Source: Ypsolopha sequella
Lineage: Eukaryota; Arthropoda; Insecta; Lepidoptera; Ypsolophidae
Assembly: GCA_934047225.1 (NCBI GenBank)
Contig: OW203993.1
Coordinates: 28,596,069-28,660,068, forward strand
Direction of reading: 5' to 3'
DNA length: 64,000 bases
In this document: piece after piece, positions 1 through 9,637 of the stretch
How positions within the stretch are numbered: the first letter of the stretch is position 1
Layout: every line of letters starts with the position of its first letter
Translations under genes and position numbers: made by a program
The notes under the pieces: generated by a model
Told to the model about the DNA's origin: nothing
The model's input: only the letters and a program-made list of their open reading frames with translations
The model's database searches: none

Positions 1-646
1 CGGCGCGCGCGGCGCGACCGGCGCCGAGTGCAGCTATTAGTTCAGTAAGTGATAAGGTTATGTACCTGCGTGTGCTCTGTACAGAAGAGGTCGTGCGGCG
101 CGCGCGGCGCGACCGGCGCCGAGTGCAGCTATTAGTTCAGTAAGTGATAAGGTTATGTACCTGCGTGTGCTCTGTACAGAAGAGGTCGTGCGGCGCGCGC
201 GGCGCGACCGGCGCCGAGTGCAGCTATTAGTTCAGTAAGTGATAAGGTTATGTACCTGCGTGTGCTCTGTACAGAAGAGGTCGTGCGGCGCGCGCGGCGC
301 GACCGGCGCCGAGTGCAGCTATTAGTTCAGTAAGTGATAAGGTTATGTACCTGCGTGTGCTCTGTACAGAAGAGGTCGTGCGGCGCGCGCGGCGCGACCG
401 GCGCCGAGTGCAGCTATTAGTTCAGTAAGTGATAAGGTTATGTACCTGCGTGTGCTCTGTACAGAAGAGGTCGTGCGGCGCGCGCGGCGCGACCGGCGCC
501 GAGTGCAGCTATTAGTTCAGTAAGTGATAAGGTTATGTACCTGCGTGTGCTCTGTACAGAAGAGGTCGTGCGGCGCGCGCGGCGCGACCGGCGCCGAGTG
601 CAGCTATTAGTTCAGTAAGTGATAAGGTTATGTACCTGCGTGTGCT
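1..646. repeat. 95-bp satellite array, segment 1 (about 6.8 monomers)
   Basis: Direct tandem repeats of exactly 95 bp; the motif CGGCGCGCGCGGCGCGACCG recurs at 1, 96, 191 and so on. Each monomer has a CpG-rich half (unit positions 1-30) and an AT-richer half with CAGCTATTAGTTCAGTAAGT. All copies here carry G at unit positions 84 and 87. The array is cut by the window edge on the left, so its true start is unseen, and on the right by a Gypsy insertion in the TGCT of a monomer (643-646). No gene is visible inside it. Confidence 0.98.
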
Positions 647-890
647 TGAAGTATAGTAACAACGTATACACATTGTTTTATAGCATTACTGCGACATGCC
701 GCTACTGACTGCAACATTGTGACGCATACTGCTTATTTAGCAATAAGTAGTTATATTAAAGAATATTGTACAGTTTTCGGGGGCACTCTATTTTGGCAGT
801 TGACCATTAAACATGTCAACTTAACGTCTGTGTTTCAATCACCACTCCAGACTTCTACACTACAGACCCTTAACGAATCCTGTTATTTGA
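647..890 (+). repeat. 5-prime LTR of Gypsy-1
   Basis: 244-bp direct repeat of 9394-9637. It starts TGAAGTATAG and ends TGTTATTTGA. It would carry the element promoter and polyadenylation signals. I see no difference from the 3-prime copy, which implies a recent insertion. Confidence 0.93.
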
Positions 891-908
891 TGGCGACCCA
901 TACCAGTT
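891..908 (+). other. Primer binding site of Gypsy-1
   Basis: TGGCGACCCATACCAG follows the 5-prime LTR directly. TGG is the complement of a tRNA CCA end, and TGGCGACC resembles the tRNA-Arg-type primer sites of mdg1/412 elements; the exact tRNA is an inference. Confidence 0.65.
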
Positions 909-1559
909 ACCTGTGAAGATTTTCTGATTAATAATTGAAGGAGCGAAGGCAAAAAGAAGATGACTTATCAACACCAAGGAACGAAAATACTACAATACCA
1001 GAAGATCAGAAGACCAGAAAAACAGCATCAATTTTAAGAAGAAAAATCAAGAAAGAAACTTGGTACTTCGTGTACAGCAGACAATATTATAGAAGAATCG
1101 TGCATAAGAAAAGGTTGGTGCCGGGTGCCGGGAGATATGCTCAAGCCTAATAGGAGATCGAAGGACATGCAGGGCGCCGGCAGATACATAGTACGGGTCA
1201 AATAAGGAGCAGCTGGACGCCTGTTCGAGTCCGATGACCGATGACCACCACAGCACGTTTCAACCGACGTCAGCGTGACCTACATAATGCTAAGCGGTAA
1301 CATACCTAACTGCGCACAATTCTGTAAGTTTTTGAACAAAAGTTTTTGCATTCAACTTAAATGATTTAATTTAGTAGTTTTGCTTATCATGCCGTAATTT
1401 TAATTGTCGATTCATTGTAATATGTCCAAAGGAATTACATATTAAAATAAATTTAATTAAGGAATACTTGGTAAAAATCGGTCCAGAACGTCGTAAGAAA
1501 GATATAGCTTATAAGAAGTTACAGGAAGCTGAAAATGAATATAAAAACTCGATGGTATT

Positions 1560-2624
1560 TTGACTCAGTTGAACCAAGAAATTATAGATGAGCAGCTAAG
1601 CACTGAATCCACAGATTTATTTCAGAAATTGATAAATGAAATAACTATTGCTTATAATAAGATTGTTAGTTTACTATCAAAAATAGATAATAGTTGCCAA
1701 ACTGGGGAAGGTAATTTTGTAGAAATTGAGCCTAAGTTATCGCAAAAGTTATCAAAAATGGCTGACTCTTTTGATATTAAAACGGCTATTTCCCTGTTGC
1801 CTGTTATGAATGGCCAGGAACAAGTGACCAACCAGCTCGTCGATGGGATATTGTTGTATAGCTCTCTTATTAATGAATCTAGTAAAAACCAGCTTATTGA
1901 GTTTGTGTTAAAAACGCGACTTTCAGTTAGTGCAAAGTTGCGACTGAAAAGTACTTACAGCAGTATCCAATATTTAGTTAATGATATTCGCAAGTTTTTA
2001 CTTCCGAAAAAATCGACTGTTGCTTTACAAACGCAGTTATTTCAAATTACACAAGGTCGTAGGTCTATTGAGAAGTTCGGTACAGAGCTGGAAGAGTTAT
2101 TTGTCAATCTGACGATTGCTCAAGCAGATGATGAACCGTCTAAGTTTGAGGTCTTGTGCCTTCTTAATGAAAAAACTGCTATCAAGCGGTTTGCGGATGG
2201 TTTGTCCGACCAGCGGCTTAGTACTGTTATCGCGTCGCGACAGTTTGATTCGCTACCCGAAGCTATTAGGGCAGCAGTAGATGAACAATCTATGTCTACC
2301 CAGCCTCAGAACCAAACAATGCATTTTGGGTCCACCAAATTGTATCAGCATAAACGCTATCATAATCGCGGTTTCCGTGGCCGAGGAAATTATTCGAATA
2401 AAAATTTTGTTCATAATAATAGCTCCAATCACAACAATAATCGAGGTCAACAAACTTCCTTTATAAGTGCAGGTTATCGAGGTAGACACAAGAATGGTCA
2501 GCGTCAGCAAACACGCGGCGGCGGCCACTCACGTTTCCAGCGCATTCAGCATAACGCGTTAGAGTACGACGGCCAGGAAAGGCTTCAAAATAATAATGAA
2601 CGTATAGAGTTTTTTCGTACCTAA
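1560..2624 (+). pseudogene. gag: Gypsy-1 Gag (capsid/nucleocapsid-type polyprotein), 5-prime end frame-disrupted
   Basis: A 354-codon frame opening with TTG at 1560 and ending at TAA 2622-2624. Gag would build the virus-like particle and package element RNA. The N-terminal two thirds are helical and charged, as in Gypsy capsids. The C-terminal part (about residues 260-330) is rich in Arg, Gly, Asn and Gln (for example RGFRGRGNYSNKN) and probably serves as the nucleic-acid binding tail, because no CCHC zinc knuckle is present. There is no in-frame ATG at the start. A different frame, open upstream from about 1445, encodes a similarly charged helical stretch and stops at TGA 1561-1563 just after a T run, so a single-base loss in that run may have split Gag. 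The last codons overlap the pol frame, which opens at 2608. Confidence 0.75.
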
Positions 2625-5082
2625 ACCGAGCAATCATTTTATTTTTAGTTTTAACAACTTTTGTGTTATTACTTGCCAGTTAAGGGATGGTGATGAGTTA
2701 AATTTATTAATTGACACTGGAGCCAGTCTATGTATTTTGAAATATGAGTGGTTATTAAAAAATGGGGATTTATTGAATTTAATACAACAGGATAAGTTAG
2801 TAATTAAAGGAATAAGTGGTAATTTAGAGTCTATTGGCTATATTAATTTAGATATTATTATTAAGAATGTGGTTTTTAAACAAAAGTTCTACGTTTTCAA
2901 GAACTTATCTTGCACCGCAGAGGGGATACTCGGGCAAAATTTTTTCACGCGATATTCCGCGATGTTAAATTATAAAGATGGTACTTTGAGTTTAGAAAAC
3001 CAAGACCAGTCTATTGTTGTACAAGTAAGTGGAAACTTGTTTACAATTCCGCCACGATGCGAAATGATCAAACACATCCCGACGACACTATGTAGTGATT
3101 GCGTAATTTTAGCTAGGGAAATACATAAGGGAGTGTATACAGCGGGTGTCATTTCGAAACCACAGAATGGACTTATTCCAGTTAGAATTTTAAATACCAC
3201 GGATAGTTCAATTAAGGTAGATATTTCGGATTTAGAAGTCATTAGTCTGAATCATTTTGATGTTTGCAAGTTTAACAAAGATAGTATTAGTTCCAATAGA
3301 GTTCGAACTTTGCTTAATTTACTTGATTTGCATTCTTATTTAAATAAAGAAGAGCAAAAGAGCATTGAAAACGTGTGTGCCAAATACGCCGACGTTTTTC
3401 ATTTACCAGGAGATACGCTCTCCACAACTAATTTAATTAAACATTCTATTAAATTGAAAGATAATACGTCCTCAGTGTACGTGAAGCCTTATAGATTGCC
3501 AAATGCAATGAAAGGAGAAGTTCAAAGGCAGATTGATGAAATGCTTAGGAATGACATTATTGAGGAGACCACTTCTGAATGGTCAAGCCCTGTACTTTTA
3601 GTTCCTAAAAAGACTGATAAGTCAGGAGATAAAAAATGGAGACTTGTCGTTGATTATCGTCAACTCAACAACAGAATACAAGACGATAAATTCCCTTTAC
3701 CCAATATTACAGATATTTTAGACTCATTATCGAATAGTATCTACTTCTCAAAGCTAGATCTCAGTCAAAGTTACTATCAATTATCTCTTGAAGAGCAATC
3801 TAGGAAGTATACAGCATTTACGACGGATAAACAATACCAAATGAAGCGATGTCCGATGGGTTTAAAGACATCTCCGAGTGCATTTTCTCGTCTGATGACG
3901 ATTGCGATGTCTGGTTTAAACTATAAAGCTTGTTTTATTTACCTAGACGATTGTATAATAGTCGGAAATTGCCTAGAAACGCACAATAAAAACCTAATGA
4001 CTATTTTAGAGCGCTTACGTGAAGTTAACTTGAAATTAAATCCTCTAAAATGTGAGTTTTTGCGTAAGGAAATCGTTTATTTAGGTCATAAGATAACTTC
4101 AGAAGGGATTTTCCCCGACCCAACTAAAGTAGAATCCTTACAAAACTACCCTACTCCACAGAACACTGACGATGTCAAAAGATTTGTAGCATTTGCAAAT
4201 TATTATAGGCGTTTTATACCAAAGTTCGCAGAGATAGCCCATTGTCTGAATGCATTATGTAAGAAAGATGTAGCGTTTGCATGGACGGATCAATGTGAGA
4301 GCGCTTTCCAAAAGCTTAAACAGACACTCATTAGCCCGAAAGTACTAGATTATCCAGATTTTTCTGATAGAAATACGTTTACTCTACAGACGGACGCCTC
4401 AAAACTTGGGTTAGGCGCAGTACTTTCAAATAGCAATGGCAAGGTAGTAGCGTATGCGAGCCGTAGTCTTAAGCCCGCCGAAACACGTTATCCAGTAATT
4501 GAGCTTGAATTACTTGCTATTGTTTGGTCTGTAAGACATTTTAGGCCTTATTTATATGGCAAAAAATTCAATATTAAAACGGATCATAAGCCGTTGATTT
4601 ACTTATTTAACATGACTGATCCTTCAAGTCGACTTACTAAATTCAGACTCTATCTAGAGGAGTATGATTTTGAAATAAGTTATGTTCCGGGACGGCAAAA
4701 CGCAGCTGCAGATGCATTGAGCCGTATTACTTTAACTTCCACCGATTTAAAGAACATGCACGAACATGTAGTATCAGTCATCACCAGAGCAAAAGCTCGT
4801 AAGTTGCGTAGTGACAGCACTGCCATGACTCCTGAGATTCCCGCTACTCCAAGGTCTGATCAACCAAAAGTAGTGGAAATCCTCAAGCGTCCAGCAGAGA
4901 GCATAGAATTAATTATAGGTAATATGAGTACTCAAAGACAAATACAGAAACTGAAGCAAATCACTAGTGATAAAGGTAATTGCATTTTTGTGCCTGAAAA
5001 ATCAGCCATATTCGTAATGTCTCGATCGTTTTCTACCGTAAGTGTGTTAGCGAGAGAATTACATGATTTTGCAACAAATTAA
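2608..5082 (+). pseudogene. pol: Gypsy-1 Pol, protease-reverse transcriptase-RNase H part
   Basis: Open from 2608, in +1 relation to gag and overlapping its end, to TAA at 5080-5082; the first ATG is at 2737, already past the protease active site. An aspartic protease motif LLIDTGAS is encoded at about 2701-2727. Reverse transcriptase follows, with KWRLVVDYRQLN and the catalytic YLDD at 3940-3951. RNase H follows, with TDASKLGLGAV near 4391 and TDHKPL near 4579. The lack of an ATG before the protease implies translation by frameshifting from Gag, usual for the group. The frame ends prematurely: sequence in another frame from about 5067 continues into the integrase zinc-binding region, so a one-base change between about 5067 and 5085 separates RNase H from integrase. 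This could be a real mutation or a read error. Confidence 0.9.
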
Positions 5083-5653
5083 AATTAGATGAGCTCGTAA
5101 TTATTAAATGCAAACGATATGAAGAATTAATAAATATTCTCATAAAGGAAATGAATAAATTTGAATTCAATGGTATCCTTAAGTTACTAATTCTCAAAGA
5201 CGTCATGAGAGTAACTGATAGAGACACCAAAATTGTGATCATGAATGACTTCCATCTGTTACCCACAAGTGGCCACGCGGGGGTAAATAGGATGTTGAAT
5301 AATATAAAAAAATATTACTTTTGGCCAGGAATGACTAACGATATAAGCGAATTTGTTAAAAAGTGCAACAATTGCCAGATTCAAAAGCATTCTAATAGGC
5401 ATACAAAGGAGCCGATGGTGATTACATCTACGGCATCCACAGCTTTCGAAAGAGTTAGTTTAGATTTAATGGGTCCTTTAAGTATAGATAATTTAAATCA
5501 TAAATATATTTTAACTTTACAGTGTGATTTGACGAAGTATGTCGAAGCATATCCACTAGAAAAGAAAGATATGGTTTCGGTAGCTAGGTTATTTGTAAAT
5601 AATTTTATTTTAAGATACGGTATCCCGAAAGAAATAGTAACTGACATGGGGAC
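5067..5653 (+). pseudogene. Gypsy-1 integrase, N-terminal half, cut by the BEL insertion
   Basis: This frame (ATG at 5151) encodes the HHCC zinc-binding region: histidines in FHLLPTSGHAG and cysteines in CNNCQ. The start of the catalytic core follows, with the first Asp in DLMGP near 5466 and the second in TDMGT near 5642. Integrase joins element cDNA to the target DNA. The frame runs straight into the nested BEL/Pao LTR at 5654, so the 3-prime part lies at 8666-9269. The five bases GGGAC are the duplicated target (5649-5653 and 8661-8665). The open frame continues 31 bp into the LTR to 5684, which adds meaningless residues. Confidence 0.9.
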
Positions 5654-6092
5654 TGTAGCCGCTGGCTACAGGATGCAGAGCTGATGGAATTTGAATGGGA
5701 GAGTAGACAGGATAAGAAAAAGATTGTGGGTAAACTGACTGACCTTGCTTTGGAATGTTGTTCTCGATGGGCCGACAGGAGATGCGGTGACGTGCTGAGC
5801 CTTCTTGTTGGCTAGTTGAGCTGGCGTCTGTGCAGGGATGTATTGAATGTCCTGGTTTGAGTGATGTACACAGCACTTGTATTAACACTACACTTTAGGT
5901 ACGCGATATTGTTTGTGCTGACGCGAATGTCTATTGTTTAGAGCTGTCGGCTGCGCGGGCGCGCGCGCGTGCGCCTAGAGAGGCTCGTCGATCCGAACAG
6001 ACTGAGTGAGCAGCGCTCAGCGCGCGACTCGATTCTGTCGCGAGTTGCTTATCTGCGCATGCGCTGACGTCACGCTGTTTTTAGCGTGAACA
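5654..6092 (-). repeat. LTR of the nested BEL/Pao element (its 3-prime LTR)
   Basis: 439 bp, apparently identical to 8222-8660. It includes a CpG run GCGCGGGCGCGCGCGCGTGC near 5951 and an octamer TGACGTCA at 6065-6072, a CRE-like palindrome that could be a promoter element (inference). Confidence 0.92.
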
Positions 6093-6111
6093 TCCTGGGG
6101 GGGCCGGGGCT

Positions 6112-6650
6112 GCGGCTCCATGGGCTGTGTCCAGATCCACAACTTGGATCACTCCATCCTTGCCAGGCATTGTGCGGAGAATTCTCCCCAACTTCCATTG
6201 GAGCGGAGGCAGGTCATCCTCTTTGATGAGGACCAGTTCACCCACTTGAGGAGGGGAGGAAGGGGAGAGCTGATTGGAGCGGGTTTGCAGGGTATGGAGG
6301 TAGGATCTGGACCAGAGAATCCAAAAGCGCTGAGAGAGCGCTTGAATGAGCTGAAAGCGTTTAAGAACAGATATGGGTCTGTCGTAAAAAGACTGCTCAG
6401 GTAGAGCGGTGAGCGGACGACCAATAATGAAATGTCCGGCCGTGAGAGGGTCAAAGTCCGTAGGATCGGATAAAATCGGGCAGAGGGGTCTTGAGTTGAG
6501 TATTATTTCGTGCAGAGCGCCGAACCAAGTTATGTGCTGATTCGCGAGCTGGTGAGTGATTGCATCATTGTTTGACCCGAGGAAGTTCTGAACTTCAATG
6601 AGTTGATCCCTAGCACCTACACAGCTTGTGCCGACTCTGAGCGAATGAGA
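6112..6650 (-). pseudogene. BEL/Pao integrase remnant (core fragment plus C-terminal DUF5641-like domain)
   Basis: Read on the minus strand, the frame gives CVGARDQLIEVQNFLGS and QLANQHITW, typical of the BEL/Pao integrase core. It passes directly to LNSRPLCPI, then GHFIIGRPLTALPEQSF, then VGELVLIKEDDLPP and KLGRILRTMPGKDGVI, the conserved C-terminal region. The usual segment between the HITW motif and LNSRPLC (around HFGGLWEAG in the family) is missing, so an internal deletion has removed part of the catalytic core. The catalytic Asp expected before the GTS of the core is not recognisable. Everything upstream (gag, protease, reverse transcriptase) is absent. The frame ends close to the 3-prime LTR, as expected. 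Confidence 0.85.
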
Positions 6651-6794
6651 ACTAGAGTACCGCGACGTGAGATAAAACCTAACAGGGCTCGTGCTGAGTG
6701 AAATTGACCATGTACGTCTGCTATTATTGGTGTGTTAGTGACGTTCACTACACGTTGTGCGGAGTTACAAGAATTCTCTGTTGGAGCTGGAGTC

Positions 6795-7062
6795 ATTGAG
6801 TGAAAATGAACTGAGTGTGTATGTGATGAGTGTGTGTGTGATGACTGAGTGCTGGTTTCATTGAGTGAAAAATGAGCTGAATGTGTATCTGATGAGTGAA
6901 TGTGTGAGTGAAAATGAGCTGAGTGTGTCTATATGTGCTGATTGAATGTGTGAGTGAAAATGAGCTGAGTGTGTATGTGCTGATTGAATGTGTGAGTGAA
7001 AATGAGTTGAGTGTGTATGTGCTGATTGAATGTGTGATGAGTGTGACTATATGTGAAAATGA
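6795..7062. repeat. Minisatellite inside the BEL/Pao element
   Basis: Imperfect tandem copies of a unit of about 42-46 bp, containing GTGTATGTGCTGATTGAATG and TGTGAGTGAAAATGAG; clear copy starts are at 6915, 6961 and 7003. On the plus strand the units are T and G rich with few C. It replaces coding sequence in this deleted element. Confidence 0.8.
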
Positions 7063-8149
7063 GTTATTAAAAACTTGAGCGCTACCAACTCCAACGTGCG
7101 GATAGCTTGTAACTTGCGCGGGCCGAAAAAAAAAAAAAAACAAAGGCTATGTTCAAACGGAACACGGAAAATAAACACGAAAGAGAGAGAAAAAATATTT
7201 TTTTTTTTAAAAAACAACCTGTATATGAGCTGTACCAACGTGGAACACCCTATATGTGTACCATTAACAATAAGATCAGAGATGAGAAGAGAAAAAAAAC
7301 AAATTGTTTACTATATTTGTGCTATATATATATACCCGGGTAAAAAAGGCAGACAATAACACAAATAAACGGTCCGGCAATATATTACTGCGACGTGAGA
7401 TTACCGCAACACAAAAATATCGAAAAGGGCTGATGAACCTGTTCACTTTTATGTTATTTGCCTTGAAATCACGTGCCGACAATACGCTTTGGTTCTTGTT
7501 TACACGAAAGTACCTTTACAACAACAACATCAGTCGTCGAAAATTCTATTTATAGAATAAAATACCTACCTACAAGCCTCGAACGCGTAAACAAACAAAG
7601 AATGCGTTCACCTGGCAGAAATCGTATCTAAATGTGCGGACAATCCAATGATGCAGATCAAACTTTGGTAACGTAATAATTCGTAAACGTAAACGTTCGT
7701 TACGTAATAACTTATGTATACGTATGTACTCAAAATAAAACGAAATAAAACGAAATAAAACTCGCACCAAAAAAAAAATATCTCGCAAAATACGTAAACT
7801 ATTTTGGGTTTAATAAAGAAGTATAGTGGACTGTAATAAACAATTGGGCTGAATGGATATAATTATATTATCTGAGCCGAACAATAATAACAAACGGGAT
7901 GAACTTGAGTTTATTCTGTAAAGGGGCGGGGGGGGCCGGTTTTATACCGATCCGATAAATAGAATGTTCTAGGCGGCGGTTCTAATTACCTACCCGCAAT
8001 AGGTATTCGAGACCACAAAATATTTTTTGCCGGGAAAGGGGGCAAAATATGTAACCGGGTGAAAATGAACTGTAGTAAATCGACGGGGGCTGGTTCAAAC
8101 AAAGTTACGGGCCGGCGGGGGATAGGCGGGGGGTGATATAAACCAAAAA

Positions 8150-8221
8150 TTTTCTTGGATTGAAAATGTTTTACTACCGGCTCGAAATGACCAAAATTCG
8201 ATCCGGCCGAAGAACCAAAAA
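8150..8221 (-). other. Leader/primer-binding region of the BEL/Pao element
   Basis: Immediately inside the 5-prime LTR (minus strand) are two imperfect copies of TTTTGGT-(6-7 nt)-CG-GCCGGA/T: TTTTTGGTTCTTCGGCCGGA and TTTTGGTCATTTCGAGCCGG. Repeated motifs of this kind follow the 5-prime LTR in insect BEL elements. The TGG trinucleotides are candidate primer sites; the tRNA is not assigned. Confidence 0.5.
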
Positions 8222-8660
8222 TGTAGCCGCTGGCTACAGGATGCAGAGCTGATGGAATTTGAATGGGAGAGTAGACAGGATAAGAAAAAGATTGTGGGTA
8301 AACTGACTGACCTTGCTTTGGAATGTTGTTCTCGATGGGCCGACAGGAGATGCGGTGACGTGCTGAGCCTTCTTGTTGGCTAGTTGAGCTGGCGTCTGTG
8401 CAGGGATGTATTGAATGTCCTGGTTTGAGTGATGTACACAGCACTTGTATTAACACTACACTTTAGGTACGCGATATTGTTTGTGCTGACGCGAATGTCT
8501 ATTGTTTAGAGCTGTCGGCTGCGCGGGCGCGCGCGCGTGCGCCTAGAGAGGCTCGTCGATCCGAACAGACTGAGTGAGCAGCGCTCAGCGCGCGACTCGA
8601 TTCTGTCGCGAGTTGCTTATCTGCGCATGCGCTGACGTCACGCTGTTTTTAGCGTGAACA
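8222..8660 (-). repeat. LTR of the nested BEL/Pao element (its 5-prime LTR)
   Basis: 439 bp, equal in length to 5654-6092 and with no visible difference. It is followed by the second copy of the GGGAC target duplication at 8661-8665, where the Gypsy-1 integrase reading resumes. Confidence 0.92.
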
Positions 8661-8665
8661 GGGAC

Positions 8666-9269
8666 AGAGTTTATGTCGTCAGTTTTTTCAGAAATTTGTA
8701 GCTTACTAAATATTACTAAATTACACTCAACCGCGTACCACCATGAAACCCTAGGAGCCTTAGGGAACACTCACAAGCATCTAGGAGCTTATCTTAGGAT
8801 ACAGTGCGATAGCAACAATACTGACTGGAGCAGTTGGCTTCCATTTTGGTGTTTTTCCTATAACACCGCGGTTCATACTGAGACAAAATACACTCCATTT
8901 GAGTTAGTGTTTGGAAAAGTCTGTAACTTACCAAGCAATTTACAGAACCCAGTCGTAGAACCATTGTATAATCCCGACTCTTATCCTTTGGAACTCAAAT
9001 ACAGGCTTCAAAGAGCACAACTTGAAGCTAGAAATAACTTATTAATGAGCAAGGAACTAAGGAAATTACATTTTGATAAAAATGCCAATCCTGTAAAGTA
9101 TAAGAGTGGAGATTTAGTTGTAATTAGAAACCAAGTTGGTGATAAGTTAGATAAGATTTATTTAGGTCCATTTAAAGTTATACAAGATCTGGAACCGAAT
9201 GTTAAAATTTTAAGGAATGGTAAAGAATATGTAACCCATAAAAATAATACCAAATTATTTGTTAAATGA
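8666..9269 (+). pseudogene. Gypsy-1 integrase, C-terminal half
   Basis: Resumes after the GGGAC duplication and ends at TGA 9267-9269. It holds the last third of the catalytic core and the C-terminal DNA-binding region, with GDLVVIRNQVGDK and YLGPFKVI, an SH3-like barrel typical of Gypsy integrases. In mdg1/412-type integrases the third catalytic residue is Glu in a GALENSHK-like motif. Here that position (codon 8763-8765, GGG) is Gly, within GALGNTHKHLGAYL. So besides being split by the BEL insertion, the integrase lacks the final residue of its D-D-E triad. A later ATG at 8673 is only an ORF artefact. Confidence 0.88.
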
Positions 9270-9382
9270 AATATTTAAGTTTTAGCAATTATTTTATAAG
9301 AAAATTATATTTAGATAAAAATGTGAACCAAGTAGTATGCCTCACATTTTTTTTTTGCAGTACCCCGGGAATGAAGGGACTT

Positions 9383-9393
9383 AAAAGGGGAGA
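9383..9393 (+). other. Polypurine tract of Gypsy-1
   Basis: AAAAGGGGAGA directly precedes the 3-prime LTR at 9394. Polypurine tracts prime plus-strand DNA synthesis in LTR elements. Confidence 0.75.
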
Positions 9394-9637
9394 TGAAGTA
9401 TAGTAACAACGTATACACATTGTTTTATAGCATTACTGCGACATGCCGCTACTGACTGCAACATTGTGACGCATACTGCTTATTTAGCAATAAGTAGTTA
9501 TATTAAAGAATATTGTACAGTTTTCGGGGGCACTCTATTTTGGCAGTTGACCATTAAACATGTCAACTTAACGTCTGTGTTTCAATCACCACTCCAGACT
9601 TCTACACTACAGACCCTTAACGAATCCTGTTATTTGA
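9394..9637 (+). repeat. 3-prime LTR of Gypsy-1
   Basis: 244-bp copy of 647-890 with no visible difference, followed by the TGCT target duplication (9638-9641) and the satellite, which continues in register. Confidence 0.93.

Larger units (their letters stand above)
5654..8660 (-). mobile_element. BEL/Pao LTR element, internally deleted, nested in the Gypsy-1 integrase
   Basis: 3007 bp flanked by a 5-bp target duplication GGGAC, the duplication size usual for BEL/Pao. Two 439-bp LTRs (5654-6092, 8222-8660) appear identical by eye; read on the minus strand each begins TGTTCACG and ends GGCTACA, giving TG...CA termini. The only recognisable coding sequence is an integrase remnant at 6112-6650 on the minus strand, which sets the orientation. 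The central 1.5 kb (about 6670-8150) holds a minisatellite and AT-rich sequence with no gag or reverse transcriptase. At 3.0 kb it is about half the usual length of an autonomous BEL/Pao element, so it must have moved using another copy's proteins. It post-dates Gypsy-1. Confidence 0.92.
647..9637 (+). mobile_element. Ty3/Gypsy LTR retrotransposon (Gypsy-1, mdg1/412-like), carrying a nested BEL/Pao element
   Basis: Two 244-bp LTRs (647-890, 9394-9637), identical as far as I can compare by eye, flank a tRNA-type primer binding site, gag, a pol with protease, reverse transcriptase, RNase H and integrase in that order, and a polypurine tract. The satellite tetranucleotide TGCT is duplicated at 643-646 and 9638-9641, so insertion was into a 95-bp monomer with a 4-bp target duplication. 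The PR-RT-RH-IN order is that of Ty3/Gypsy; the integrase C-terminal style and the TGGCGACC primer site suggest the mdg1/412 group (inference). No env ORF is seen. The element cannot be autonomous: pol has a frame break near 5070-5085, the integrase is split by the BEL element at 5654-8660, and the catalytic glutamate position is glycine. Confidence 0.95.

Noticed and set aside
6120..6404. 94-codon plus-strand ORF with an ATG
   Set aside because: The opposite strand carries the recognisable BEL/Pao integrase motifs, so this is its shadow.
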